A stretch of DNA of 64,000 bases from Kaistia terrae (GTDB lineage: Bacteria; Pseudomonadota; Alphaproteobacteria; Rhizobiales; Kaistiaceae). Each line of letters opens with the position of its first letter. Positions within the stretch are counted from its first letter, which is position 1. Positions 37,311 through 46,232 of this stretch are shown here, one piece after another. Below the pieces are notes generated by a model that saw nothing but the letters and a program-made list of their open reading frames with translations, had not been told where the DNA came from and did not search any database. The stretch lies in NCBI RefSeq assembly GCF_026344005.1, contig NZ_JAPKNH010000001.1, positions 930,001 through 994,000 of the forward strand, given 5' to 3'. Both the position numbers and the translations under genes were made by a program.

Positions 37311-37437
37311 GTCATCCCCGCGAAGGCGGGGATCCATGCAGCCGGGTTCGTCGTGGTCCGTAAGATCGCAGTTTCAATTCCAAGAGCTTTAACGCCAGGC
37401 GCTTCAGCGGAATGGATCCCCGCCTTCGCGGGGATGA
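37311..37437. repeat. perfect 27-bp inverted repeats, each with its own hairpin
   Basis: Arms at 37311-37337 and 37411-37437 are exact reverse complements; each contains CCCCGCGAAGGCGGGG, itself a stem-loop. The 73-bp centre has no ORF. This TCATCCCCGCGAAGGCGGGG motif is common in alphaproteobacterial intergenic DNA. It lies between cysS and the CysS-like small gene. Confidence 0.85.
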
Positions 37438-37530
37438 CGGCGAATGGGCTGCCGTTGACTGCGCTCGCCCCGACGTCCGGCCAAAGAATTCACGCGCGCT
37501 GAACCGCGCGCCAACCAGAAAGACAAACCA

Positions 37531-37743
37531 ATGACCAAGATTCCGCTCGACGAAGCCCTGATCGACCAGCTCATTGCTGACCGTATTGCAGCGCGTGCCG
37601 ACAAGGATTTTGCCAAGGCCGACACCATCCGCAAGCAGCTCGACGCCATGGGCCTCGTCATCATCGACGGCAAGGACGAAGCAACCGGCGAGTTCTGGAC
37701 CACGTGGGATCGCAAGGCGACACCAGAAGAAGAATCCGAATGA
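37531..37743 (+). CDS. free-standing CysS C-terminal-like domain protein
   Basis: A 70-residue protein. Its sequence from [20 protein letters not shown] through [18 protein letters not shown] to [12 protein letters not shown] lines up with the last 60 residues of the cysS product encoded 250 bp upstream ([50 protein letters not shown]); roughly half the positions are identical by eye. It therefore looks like a duplicated CysS tail, the anticodon-side domain. The stop overlaps the cimA start (ATGA), so cimA translation is probably coupled to it. A role in tRNA binding or in setting cimA expression is inference. Confidence 0.75.
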   Translation: MTKIPLDEALIDQLIADRIAARADKDFAKADTIRKQLDAMGLVIIDGKDEATGEFWTTWDRKATPEEESE

Positions 37744-39344
37744 CGAAAGAGCGCCTTTATCTTTTTGATACGACGCTGCGCGACGGTGCGCAGACGAATG
37801 GTGTCGACTTCTCGGTCGAGGACAAGGTCTTGATCGCCGGCATGCTCGACGCGCTCGGCGTCGATTATGTCGAGGGCGGCTATCCCGGCGCCAATCCGAC
37901 CGATACCCGCTTCTTCACCGAGAAGCGGACGAACCGGGCGAAGTTCACCGCCTTTGGCATGACCAAGCGGGCAGGGGTCAGCCTCTCCAACGATCCCGGC
38001 ATCAACACGCTGCTCGCGGCTTCTTCGGACGCGATCTGCTTCGTTGCCAAGACCTGGGACTATCAGGTCAAGATCGCGCTCGGCGCCACCGAGGAAGAGA
38101 ACCTCGAAGGCATCCGCCAGTCGGTCGAGGCGGCCGTCGCAGCCGGCAAGGAAGCGCTCGTCGATTGCGAGCATTTCTTCGATGGCTACAAGGCCAACCC
38201 GACCTATACGCTGGCCTGCGCCAAGACCGCCTATGACGCCGGGGCGCGCTGGATCGTGCTTTGCGAGACCAATGGCGGCACGCAGCCGGATGAGGTCGAG
38301 CGGATCGTGCGCGAGGTGGCCAAGGTCATTCCGGGCGATCATCTCGGCGTTCATGCGCATAACGACACCGAGCAGGCGGTTGCCAATTCGCTGGCGGCCA
38401 TCCGTGGTGGCGCACGCCATATCCAGGGCACGCTGAACGGCATCGGCGAGCGCTGCGGCAACGCCAATCTGACCTCGATCATTCCGACCCTGATGCTGAA
38501 GCCGGTCTATGCCGACCAGTTCGAGATCGGCGTGACGATGGAAGGCTTGCAGGGTCTGACGGCGCTGTCGCACCGCTTCGACGAAATCGTCAACCGCGCG
38601 CCAAATCGCCAGGCTCCCTATGTCGGCGCGTCGGCCTTTGCCACGAAGGCCGGCATTCATGCCTCGGCCATCGTCAAGGATCCGAGCACCTATGAGCATG
38701 TGAAGCCGGAATCGGTCGGCAATCATCGCCGCGTGCTGGTTTCCGATCAGGCGGGCCGCTCGAACCTGCTCGCAGAGCTGTCACGGCTCGGCATCACCGT
38801 CGACAAGGGCGACCGTCGTCTCGACGCGCTGCTTTCCGAGGTGAAGGAGCGCGAGGCGGTCGGCTATTCCTACGAGGGCGCCGACGCTTCGTTCGAGCTT
38901 CTGGCTCGCCGCACGCTCGGTCATGTGCCGGATTACTTCACGGTCGAGAGCTTCCACGTCACCGTCGAGCGCCGCTTCAACGCGGTCGGCAAGCAGATTT
39001 CCGTCTCGGAGGCCGTGGTCAAGCTGATCGTCGGCGGCGAGCGTCTGCTGACGGTGGAAGAGGGCAACGGCCCGGTCAACGCACTCGACCGGGCGCTGCG
39101 CAAGGATCTCGGCGTCTACCAGGACATCATCTCGGATCTCGAGCTGATCGACTACAAGGTCCGCATCCTGAACGGCGGCACCGAAGCGGTGACGCGTGTG
39201 CTGATCGAGACGCGCGACGAAACCGGCGATAGCTGGATGACGATCGGCGTGTCGGAAAACGTCGTCGACGCCTCGTTCGAGGCGCTGCTCGACTCGATCA
39301 TCTACAAGCTGGTGCGTTCCGGCGCGAAGCCGGCCAAGGGGTAG
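37740..39344 (+). CDS. cimA: (R)-citramalate synthase
   Basis: Condenses pyruvate and acetyl-CoA to (R)-citramalate, the first step of the threonine-independent route to 2-oxobutanoate and isoleucine. The 534-residue protein starts [20 protein letters not shown] (metal and substrate loop), and has [35 protein letters not shown] and a C-terminal leucine-type regulatory domain ending near residue 530. The HN-type HAHND metal ligands are present. Length and loops favour CimA (TIGR00977 type) over isopropylmalate synthase. Start at ATG 37740, overlapping the small CysS-like gene. Confidence 0.92.
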   Translation: MTKERLYLFDTTLRDGAQTNGVDFSVEDKVLIAGMLDALGVDYVEGGYPGANPTDTRFFTEKRTNRAKFTAFGMTKRAGVSLSNDPGINTLLAASSDAICFVAKTWDYQVKIALGATEEENLEGIRQSVEAAVAAGKEALVDCEHFFDGYKANPTYTLACAKTAYDAGARWIVLCETNGGTQPDEVERIVREVAKVIPGDHLGVHAHNDTEQAVANSLAAIRGGARHIQGTLNGIGERCGNANLTSIIPTLMLKPVYADQFEIGVTMEGLQGLTALSHRFDEIVNRAPNRQAPYVGASAFATKAGIHASAIVKDPSTYEHVKPESVGNHRRVLVSDQAGRSNLLAELSRLGITVDKGDRRLDALLSEVKEREAVGYSYEGADASFELLARRTLGHVPDYFTVESFHVTVERRFNAVGKQISVSEAVVKLIVGGERLLTVEEGNGPVNALDRALRKDLGVYQDIISDLELIDYKVRILNGGTEAVTRVLIETRDETGDSWMTIGVSENVVDASFEALLDSIIYKLVRSGAKPAKG

Positions 39345-39364
39345 GCTGGCCCCGTCATAAACAA

Positions 39365-39390
39365 ACGGCCAGGGCGAAAGCTCTGGCCGT
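39365..39390. terminator. bidirectional terminator between cimA and the LOG-family gene
   Basis: A stem of eight perfect pairs (ACGGCCAG / CTGGCCGT) extended by a GU and a GC pair around CGAAAG. On the minus strand it is followed by TTTGTTT; on the plus strand the T-run is weak. Confidence 0.7.
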
Positions 39391-39397
39391 TGGCGTT

Positions 39398-40000
39398 TCA
39401 GAGGTCGGAAATCGGGATCGCCTCGGCAGCCATGCGCTGGGCCGGGGCATGGCGCGCGGCCAACAGCTTCGGCACGATTTCCTCGGCCGTATTGGCGACG
39501 ATGTAGTTCACCTCGAAGCCATTCCGGATGAAGCCGGCATCGGCCATATGGCGCAGAAGGACGATCAGCGGATCCCAGAAGCCGTTGATGTTGGCGATCA
39601 GGACCGGCTTCTTGTGCTGGCCGAGCTGGGCCCAGGTCATCATCTCGACCAGTTCCTCCAGCGTGCCAATGCCGCCGGGAAGCGCCACGAAGGCATCCGA
39701 ACGCTCGAACATGATGCGCTTGCGTTCATGCATATCCTCGGTGACGACGAGGTCGTGCGCCGTCTCCAGCATCACTTCGCGTTCCTTGAGGAACTGCGGG
39801 ATGATGCCGGTCACATGGCCGCCGGCGGCCATGACGGAGCGGGCCGTGATGCCCATCAGGCCGATGGCGCCACCGCCATAGACGAGGCCGAGGCCGGCAT
39901 TGCCCATGGCCGTGCCGAGCTGTTGCGCGGATTCGGCATAGATCGGATCGTCGCCTGCGGAAGAACCGCAGTAGACGCAAATCGAGGAGAGCTGTGTCAT
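39398..40000 (-). CDS. LOG family protein (putative cytokinin riboside 5'-monophosphate phosphoribohydrolase)
   Basis: A 200-residue protein with the LOG signature: SICVYCGSSAG at the start, LVYGGGAIGLMGITARSV, then MHERKRIMFERSDAFVALPGGIGTLEELVEMMTWAQLG, which holds the PGGxGTxxE catalytic motif. The family cleaves N6-substituted AMP to base and ribose phosphate; bacterial members often act on AMP as well. Convergent with cimA. Expression appears single. Confidence 0.9.
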   Translation of the reverse strand: MTQLSSICVYCGSSAGDDPIYAESAQQLGTAMGNAGLGLVYGGGAIGLMGITARSVMAAGGHVTGIIPQFLKEREVMLETAHDLVVTEDMHERKRIMFERSDAFVALPGGIGTLEELVEMMTWAQLGQHKKPVLIANINGFWDPLIVLLRHMADAGFIRNGFEVNYIVANTAEEIVPKLLAARHAPAQRMAAEAIPISDL

Positions 40001-40229
40001 GAGGGCTTCGTCGCATCGAAAGGGGCAAGCGTCAAGCCGCTGGCAATTGCATCACAGCGCCCGAAAACTGCGGTTTCGCTGCCTTGTCGCGCTGCGGAAA
40101 GCAGGTATAACAGAACCATGAGATGCCGGGAAAACAGCCAAGAATCGGCGGATTCCGGCAGGGGAAATTGAGCCCGCCGGGCGCGGAACCCGAGAGCCGT
40201 TCCGTTTTGAGCGACAGGTTTGTGCATCG

Positions 40230-41813
40230 ATGGCTGAGAAGACACCTCCCGGACCGAAGACTTCCGGCCGCGTTGCCGGCGTAGCGGCGGCCGCCGCTAT
40301 CCTGGTCGGGGGCTATTACGGCCTCGTCGTCAGGCCGGCTTCGACGCCTGCGCCCGAAGCGACGAGCGCCGGCGCAACCAAGGCGCCCGATGCCGCGCCA
40401 GTTGCTTCCGACGCGAAGCCCGCCGACAGCAAGCCCACGGAGGCGGCAGCCGCCGCCGCTGCGAAGCCTGCCGAGAAGGCCGAGGCCGCGAAGGACGAAG
40501 CCGCGATTCCGACCGAAGGCTCCGTGCCGAGCTTCGATATCGTCCGCGTAGAACCGACCGGCGAAACCGTGGTGGCCGGCCTTGCCGCGCCGAAATCCAA
40601 GGTCGAACTGATGGACGGTTCCGCGCCGATCGCCACCGCCGAAGCGAATGAGCGCGGCGAGTGGGCGATGGCAATCGAGAAGCCGCTCAGCCCCGGCACG
40701 CATGATCTCTCGATCCGCACGACGTCGGCCGACAAGAAGACCGAAAGCCTTTCCGAGCAAAGCGTCGCCGTGCAGGTGCAGGAGCCCGGCAAGGGCGAAG
40801 CGCTCGTCGTGCTGAACACGCCGGACGCCGCCAGCAAGATCCTGCAAAAGCCCGAAGTCGCGGGCGAAACCCAGGTTGCCGCCGCCGCGACTCCTTCGGC
40901 GCCCGCCGGGACAGAAACACCGGCCACGCCAGAAAACGCCGCCGCGGCCCCGGCTGCTCCGGACGCCGCGGCCAGGCCTGACACCGCGGTCAAGCCTGAC
41001 GCAGTTGCCACCGCGTCTAAGTCTGACGCAGCTGCCACGCCTGAAGCAGCATCCCAGCCCGACACGGCGGCCAAGCCTGACGCAGTTGCCAAGACGGATG
41101 CGCCCGCGACGCCAGACGCGCCTGCGAACGCGGATACGCTGGCCGAGGCCGACAAGGCTGCCAATCCCGACACCAAGCCTGGTGTCGCCCCCGCGGTTCA
41201 AACCCATGCGATGACGGCCGAACAGCCGGCCTCGATGCCGGATACCAAGTCGCCGGATACCAAGACGGCCGAGGTTACGCCGCCCGCCGCGGCGCCACAG
41301 GTTACCGTTGATGCGGTCGAGGTCGAGGACGGCAAGACCTTCGTCGCCGGCTCCGCCAAGACGAGCGCGCCGGTTCGCGTCTATGTCGACGAGAAGCCGA
41401 TCGGCGAGGCCAAGCCGGGCGAGGGTGGCCGCTGGCTGCTCGAGACGCCGACGGCAATCGAGCCCGGCCGCCGCGTTGTCCGCGCCGATCAGGTTGAGCC
41501 GGATTCCGGCAAGGTCGTTTCCCGCGCTGAGGTGCCGTTCGAGCGCACCGCCGATGTGGCTGCGCTCTCGCCGGTCGTGGCGGGTGGCGGCGGTGCCGGT
41601 GGCGCGAGCGCCGATGGCAATGTGCCGGCCCCGCAGAACGTCATCATCCGTCGCGGCGACAATCTCTGGAGCATTTCCCGCCGCCTTTATGGCCGCGGCA
41701 TTCGCTTCTCGACGATCTACGCGGCGAACGACGATCAGATCCGCAATCCGAACCTGATCTATCCAGGCCAGACCTTCGTGTTGCCGACTGGCGACGCGAA
41801 CTGGACGAACTGA
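40230..41813 (+). CDS. LysM peptidoglycan-binding protein with Ala/Pro-rich linker
   Basis: Envelope protein of 527 residues. A single N-terminal hydrophobic anchor (VAGVAAAAAILVGGYYGLVV) is followed by about 60 residues rich in Ala, Pro and Lys. Then come two Ig-like repeats that begin VRVEPTGETVVAGLAAPKSKV (about 105) and VDAVEVEDGKTFVAGSAKTSA (about 365), separated by a long low-complexity stretch of PDA/AKPDA units (about 225-355). A C-terminal LysM domain closes the protein (IIRRGDNLWSISRRLYGRGI...NLIYPGQTFVLP). It probably bridges inner membrane and cell wall. Confidence 0.88.
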   Translation: MAEKTPPGPKTSGRVAGVAAAAAILVGGYYGLVVRPASTPAPEATSAGATKAPDAAPVASDAKPADSKPTEAAAAAAAKPAEKAEAAKDEAAIPTEGSVPSFDIVRVEPTGETVVAGLAAPKSKVELMDGSAPIATAEANERGEWAMAIEKPLSPGTHDLSIRTTSADKKTESLSEQSVAVQVQEPGKGEALVVLNTPDAASKILQKPEVAGETQVAAAATPSAPAGTETPATPENAAAAPAAPDAAARPDTAVKPDAVATASKSDAAATPEAASQPDTAAKPDAVAKTDAPATPDAPANADTLAEADKAANPDTKPGVAPAVQTHAMTAEQPASMPDTKSPDTKTAEVTPPAAAPQVTVDAVEVEDGKTFVAGSAKTSAPVRVYVDEKPIGEAKPGEGGRWLLETPTAIEPGRRVVRADQVEPDSGKVVSRAEVPFERTADVAALSPVVAGGGGAGGASADGNVPAPQNVIIRRGDNLWSISRRLYGRGIRFSTIYAANDDQIRNPNLIYPGQTFVLPTGDANWTN

Positions 41814-41833
41814 GTCAAAATCACCATGTGAGC

Positions 41834-41862
41834 GGAGCGCGCGGATGCGCGCTCCTTCTTTC
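41834..41862 (+). terminator. terminator after the LysM gene
   Basis: A 9-bp stem (GGAGCGCGC / GCGCGCTCC, loop GGAT) followed by TTCTTTCC, 20 bp after the stop. Confidence 0.7.
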
Positions 41863-41946
41863 CACCGCGCCCGGCCCGATGCCGAGGCGCGGTTTTGCCG
41901 TTGCGCCCGCGCGCGGCGACGCCTGCGATAATCTGGAGAGACGCCA

Positions 41947-43884
41947 ATGAGCGCGAACCAAAGCGCCAAGCCGCAGCCCGCCAAGGGCGTGCCGGACGAA
42001 GAAAAGGACGCGACCGCGTTCTCCACGATTGCGAGCCTCTGGCCCTACATCTGGCCGAAGGATCGCGCCGATCTCAAAATGCGCGTGGCGGGCGCTCTCG
42101 TCATCCTGGTGCTCGCCAAGGTCCTGACGGTCTGCATTCCATTCCTCTACAAATGGGCGACCGACGCGCTCGTCTCGCCCGCCAACGCCGCCGGCGACAA
42201 GGCAGGCGTGGCGATGATCATCACCGTGCCGATCATGCTGGTGGTCGCCTATGGCGTCGGTCGAATCCTGCTCAACGCCTTCAACCAGATGCGCGACGCG
42301 CTGTTTGCCCGCGTCAGCGAGAACGCGATCCGCAAGCTCGGCCGTCGCGCCTTCGTCCACATGCACCGCCTGTCGCTGCGTTTCCATCTGCAACGGCGCA
42401 CCGGCGGCCTGTCGCGGACGATGGACCACGGCATGAAGGGCATCGACTCGATCGTCGATCACATCATCCTCAACACCTTCCCGACGCTGCTCGAGTTCCT
42501 GCTCGCAGCCGTCGTCATCGCCTGGCAGTTCAACCTGACCTATGTCGCGGTGATCGCCGTGACCATCGTCGCCTATGTCTGGTTCACCATCGTCGCCTCG
42601 AACTGGCGCATTTCGATCCGCCGCGAGATGAACGCTTCGGACACGGACGCCAACGCCAAGGCCGTCGACTCGCTGCTCAACTATGAGACGGTGAAGTATT
42701 TCGGCAATGAGGCGATGGAGGCCGACCGCTACGACAAGTCGCTGGAGCGCTATGAGGCCGCCTCGATCAAGACCTGGACGTCGCTTGCCTGGCTCAATTT
42801 CGGCCAGACGGTGATCTTCACGACCGGCATGACCATCTGCATGGCCCTGTCGGGTGCTGCGATCATGCGTGGCGAGCAGACCATCGGCGACTTCGTCATG
42901 ATCAACGCGCTGCTGGTCCAGCTTTCCTTCCCGCTGAATTTCATCGGCACGGTCTATCGCGAGCTGAAGCAGGGCCTGGCTGACGTCGAGGCGATGTTCC
43001 GCCTGCTCGACATGCCGGAAGAGGTTCAGGACAAGCCGAACGCCCCGGCGCTCGTGGTCAAGGAAGGCACGGTTCGCTTCGAGAACGTGTCATTCCACTA
43101 CGATCCGGCGCGCGAGATCCTGAAGGGCGTCGATTTCGAAGTTCCGGCCGGCAAGACGGTCGCCATCGTCGGCCCGTCCGGCGCCGGCAAATCGACCATC
43201 TCGCGTCTGATGTTCCGCTTCTATGACGTCACCGCCGGACGCATCACCATCGACGGCGTCGATATCCGCGACGTGCAGCAGACCAGCGTGCGCGCCGTCA
43301 TCGGCATGGTTCCGCAGGATACGGTGCTGTTCAACGACACCATCGCCTACAATATCGGCTATGGCCGTCCGAGCGCGTCGATGGACGAAGTGCGCGAAGC
43401 GGCGCAGATGGCGCAGATCGCCGGCTTTATCGAGATGCTGCCGGATGGGTTCGATTCGGAAGTGGGCGAGCGCGGGCTGAAGCTCTCCGGCGGCGAGAAG
43501 CAGCGCGTGGCGATTGCCCGCACCATCCTGAAGGCGCCGCCGATCCTCGTTCTCGACGAGGCGACCTCGGCGCTCGACACCCACACGGAGCGCGAGATCC
43601 AGGGCGCGCTCGACCGTGTCTCCGCCGGACGCACGACGCTGGTGATCGCGCATCGCCTTTCCACAGTTGTGACAGCCGATGAAATCATCGTGCTGGAGGC
43701 GGGGCGGATCATCGAGCGCGGACGCCATAGCGATTTGATGCTGACGGGCGGTCTTTATGCTTCGATGTGGGATCGGCAGCGCGAAGCGGACGAGGCTGCG
43801 GAGCGTCTGCGCCGGGTCCAGGAGACGGATACGCTCGGAATCGTGGTGCGCGGACCGAAGGCAGAAATGGAAACCGTAAGCTAG
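41947..43884 (+). CDS. atm1: Atm1/HMT1-type ABC exporter (ABCB7 family)
   Basis: Half-transporter of 645 residues. About six membrane segments (60-350) include NYETVKYFGNE and LQRRTGGLSRTMDHGMKGID, typical of the mitochondrial Atm1/ABCB7 and bacterial HMT1 group. The ATPase has GPSGAGKST, LSGGEKQR, ILVLDEATSALD and HRLST. Bacterial relatives export glutathione-linked metals or polysulfide conjugates, and are tied to Fe-S and metal homeostasis. It stands alone between a terminator and a repeat. Confidence 0.93.
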   Translation: MSANQSAKPQPAKGVPDEEKDATAFSTIASLWPYIWPKDRADLKMRVAGALVILVLAKVLTVCIPFLYKWATDALVSPANAAGDKAGVAMIITVPIMLVVAYGVGRILLNAFNQMRDALFARVSENAIRKLGRRAFVHMHRLSLRFHLQRRTGGLSRTMDHGMKGIDSIVDHIILNTFPTLLEFLLAAVVIAWQFNLTYVAVIAVTIVAYVWFTIVASNWRISIRREMNASDTDANAKAVDSLLNYETVKYFGNEAMEADRYDKSLERYEAASIKTWTSLAWLNFGQTVIFTTGMTICMALSGAAIMRGEQTIGDFVMINALLVQLSFPLNFIGTVYRELKQGLADVEAMFRLLDMPEEVQDKPNAPALVVKEGTVRFENVSFHYDPAREILKGVDFEVPAGKTVAIVGPSGAGKSTISRLMFRFYDVTAGRITIDGVDIRDVQQTSVRAVIGMVPQDTVLFNDTIAYNIGYGRPSASMDEVREAAQMAQIAGFIEMLPDGFDSEVGERGLKLSGGEKQRVAIARTILKAPPILVLDEATSALDTHTEREIQGALDRVSAGRTTLVIAHRLSTVVTADEIIVLEAGRIIERGRHSDLMLTGGLYASMWDRQREADEAAERLRRVQETDTLGIVVRGPKAEMETVS

Positions 43885-43940
43885 GATCGCTTGGTTCGGG
43901 CTTTTCTCATGCCCTGTGCCACGCCTCATCCGCTCCGCCC

Positions 43941-44090
43941 TCATCCTGAGGTGCTTCGCGCAGCGAAGCCTCGGAGGAGGATTCAGCGGGCGTCCGGATG
44001 CGACACGACTGGGAGATTTGGCTGCCATCTACCTTGGGGGATCGCTGGAACCTCCTTCGAGGCCCGGCTTTGCCGGGCACCTCAGGATGA
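43941..44090. repeat. 150-bp imperfect inverted repeat (CCTCATCCTGAGGTGC family)
   Basis: Left arm 43941-43980 begins TCATCCTGAGGTGC and ends GCCTCGGAGGAGG; right arm 44051-44090 is CCTCCTTCGAGGC...GCACCTCAGGATGA. The outer 14 bp pair perfectly; each arm also has an inner stem (CTTCGCGCAGCGAAG; CCCGGCTTTGCCGGG). Non-coding, 127 bp before psd. The motif is frequent in rhizobial genomes. Confidence 0.8.
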
Positions 44091-44216
44091 TGGTCGAGCG
44101 TTGCAGGGATTTACGCGTGCGCTCCCCGCGAGGGGAGGAAACGGGACAGGGCGGCTTCACACCCCGGCCTATCCGTGATTTACCGGACGCGACTTATTCA
44201 GGAGACAGGGCAAAGC

Positions 44217-44924
44217 ATGGATTCTGTGCTGAAATCGATCCGGGCGAATTTCGTGCCGATCCACCGCGAAGGTTATCCCTTCATCGCGATCCTCGCCTTT
44301 GTCACGCTCTTCCTGGGCTGGCTCTGGGGGCCGTTGTTCTGGCTCGGCCTGATCGTGACGGCGTGGTGCGTCTATTTCTTCCGCGATCCCTCTCGCGTGA
44401 CGCCGCTCGATCCCGATCTGGTGATCAGCCCGGCAGATGGCCGCGTCTCGGCCGTGGGGCCCTGCGTCCCGCCGCCAGAACTCGAACTTGGCACAGCGCC
44501 GCGCGTTCGGATTTCGGTTTTCATGAACGTGTTCAATTGCCATGTGAACCGCGCACCCGTCGCCGGTCGCATCCATCGCATCGCCTACAAGCCCGGCAAG
44601 TTCCTGAATGCCGAGCTGGATAAGGCGAGCGAGGACAATGAGCGCAACGGTCTGGTGATCGATAGCGCGCACGGCCAGCTGGGCGTTGTCCAGATTGCCG
44701 GCCTCGTTGCCCGCCGCATCGTCTGCTTCACCCGCGAGGGCGTGCAGCTCTCCGCTGGTGAACGTTTCGGCCTGATCCGTTTCGGTTCGCGCCTCGACGT
44801 CTACCTGCCCGAGGGCGCCGTTCCGCTGGTGGCCGAAGGCCAGACGGCGATTGCCGGCGAGACGGTTCTGGCTCGTTTCGGCACGGCCAGCAGCGGTGCT
44901 GCTTCCGGCGTGCGGATCGACTGA
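44217..44924 (+). CDS. psd: phosphatidylserine decarboxylase (Psd type II, pyruvoyl)
   Basis: Decarboxylates phosphatidylserine to phosphatidylethanolamine in the membrane. It is 235 residues with two or so hydrophobic segments near residues 20-55, then [12 protein letters not shown] and [23 protein letters not shown]. The self-cleavage site is G190-S191 in [12 protein letters not shown], giving the pyruvoyl group on the small subunit, as in the short rhizobial enzymes. Stop is 1 bp before the pssA start, so the pair is coupled. ATG at 44217 has AGGAG further upstream. Confidence 0.95.
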   Translation: MDSVLKSIRANFVPIHREGYPFIAILAFVTLFLGWLWGPLFWLGLIVTAWCVYFFRDPSRVTPLDPDLVISPADGRVSAVGPCVPPPELELGTAPRVRISVFMNVFNCHVNRAPVAGRIHRIAYKPGKFLNAELDKASEDNERNGLVIDSAHGQLGVVQIAGLVARRIVCFTREGVQLSAGERFGLIRFGSRLDVYLPEGAVPLVAEGQTAIAGETVLARFGTASSGAASGVRID

Positions 44925-44925
44925 C

Positions 44926-45759
44926 ATGGAAACGATTTTCCCGCCGTTCGATCCCGACGACGAGGAAGGCCAGCGGCGGGAGCCGCGACAGGTTCGCCAG
45001 ATTCCGATCCGGATGATCCTGCCCAATCTGGTGACGCTGCTGGCGCTCTGCGCCGGTTTGACCGCGATCCGCATGGCGATCGAGGCGCGCTATGGCGAGG
45101 CGATCGCGATGATCGTCGTCGCCGCCGTGCTGGATGGCATCGACGGCCGCGTCGCGCGCTTCCTGCGCTCGACCTCGCGCTTCGGCGCAGAGCTGGATTC
45201 CTTGACCGACTTCGTCAATTTCGGCGTTGCACCGGCGATCCTGCTCTACGCCTGGGCGCTGGACGAGGTTCGTTCGCTCGGCTGGATCGCGGCCCTCGTC
45301 TTCGCAATCTGCGCAGCGCTCCGGCTTGCGCGCTTCAATGTTGCGATCGACAACCCGAACAAGCCCGAATGGCAGGCGAATTTCTTCGTTGGCGTTCCGG
45401 CACCGGCGGGTGCCCTGATCGTGCTGCTGCCGGTCTATCTCGAATATCTGGACCTGCCGCATGGGCGCTTCACCGCGCCTGTGGTGCTGATCTACACGGT
45501 GGCGTGCGGCCTGCTGATGGTGAGCCGTCTGCCGACATGGTCGGGCAAGAAGTTCGGCACCCGCGTTTCGCGCGAAGTCGTGCTGCCGCTGTTCGTGTTT
45601 GTCGTCGTGCTGGCGGCCATGCTGTTCAGCTATCCGTGGCATGTGCTGGCAGCGGGCGCGCTCGTCTATCTGGCGGCGTTGCCGTTCGGCTGGCAGGCCT
45701 GGCGCAAGCATCTGCGCGAAGAGCCGGCCCCCACTGCCGTGGACACGGACGCCAAATAG
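44926..45759 (+). CDS. pssA: CDP-diacylglycerol--serine O-phosphatidyltransferase
   Basis: Makes phosphatidylserine from CDP-diacylglycerol and serine, the step before Psd. The 277-residue membrane protein has the CDP-alcohol motif DGIDGRVARFLRSTSRFGAE, followed by LDSLTDFVNFGVAPA with the last Asp residues of the D-x2-DG-x2-AR-x8-G-x3-D-x3-D consensus, and six or more hydrophobic segments. The start ATG (44926) is 1 bp after the psd stop. A 17-bp terminator follows immediately. Confidence 0.95.
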   Translation: METIFPPFDPDDEEGQRREPRQVRQIPIRMILPNLVTLLALCAGLTAIRMAIEARYGEAIAMIVVAAVLDGIDGRVARFLRSTSRFGAELDSLTDFVNFGVAPAILLYAWALDEVRSLGWIAALVFAICAALRLARFNVAIDNPNKPEWQANFFVGVPAPAGALIVLLPVYLEYLDLPHGRFTAPVVLIYTVACGLLMVSRLPTWSGKKFGTRVSREVVLPLFVFVVVLAAMLFSYPWHVLAAGALVYLAALPFGWQAWRKHLREEPAPTAVDTDAK

Positions 45760-45760
45760 C

Positions 45761-45797
45761 AAAAAGCCCGAAAAGTCGCGGACTTTTCGGGCTTTTT
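45761..45797. terminator. 17-bp perfect-stem bidirectional terminator after pssA
   Basis: Arms 45761-45777 and 45781-45797 pair perfectly with loop GCG, T-rich on both strands (GCTTTTTG / GCTTTTTGC). It starts 1 bp after the pssA stop codon, and can also serve the small gene on the other side. Confidence 0.95.
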
Positions 45798-45819
45798 GTC
45801 TGTTCGAAAATCTGGATAG

Positions 45820-45850
45820 GGCCCGATCGTCGCGTGAAGCGGATCGGGCC
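45820..45850 (+). terminator. second hairpin after pssA
   Basis: GGCCCGATC / GATCGGGCC, nine pairs with a 13-nt loop, followed by TTTTCTTG. Lies 8 bp beyond the end of the convergent small gene, so it would also end read-through from pssA. Confidence 0.65.
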
Positions 45851-45858
45851 TTTTCTTG

Positions 45859-46050
45859 TCAGCCGTGGCTGGCGACGGCCTGCATGCGCTCGTCGAACGG
45901 CACATGGCCGAAGGCGGTGTTGGCCGTACCCGGCGCCATCAATTCGAGGACGCGACGCATCTGGGCGATCTGGAGATCGAGCGCTGCCATGAAACGGGGA
46001 TCGTCGGCGGGAAGGCTGGTTGCCTGAAACTGCGTGTGCGCGGACTGCAT
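45859..46050 (-). CDS. conserved hypothetical small protein
   Basis: A 63-residue protein of predicted helical nature (ALDLQIAQMRRVLELMAPG in the middle) ending PFDERMQAVASHG. It has a very good ribosome-binding site, AAGGAGGG, 4-5 nt before the ATG, which is better than that of most genes here and supports it as a real gene. It is followed by two hairpins. Function unknown. Confidence 0.7.
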   Translation of the reverse strand: MQSAHTQFQATSLPADDPRFMAALDLQIAQMRRVLELMAPGTANTAFGHVPFDERMQAVASHG

Positions 46051-46232
46051 TCTGCCCTCCTTGGGGACGGTGGCAGCAGGCGGTCGCTACCAATTATTTA
46101 GATTTTGAGCCATGTAGGTTAACGCCGCGTGAATCAGCGAGGCCCGTTAACGCTGTAATTGCAGGCTTGCCGCGAGGCGGAGCCTTCGAAGCGACGACGA
46201 CGATAACCATTCTGCGAGAGACCGGGATCAGC

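Noticed and set aside
40900-41300. Ala/Pro/Asp repeats in the LysM gene as a possible variable or frameshifted segment
   Set aside because: The frame is continuous and such low-complexity linkers are ordinary in envelope proteins of this type.
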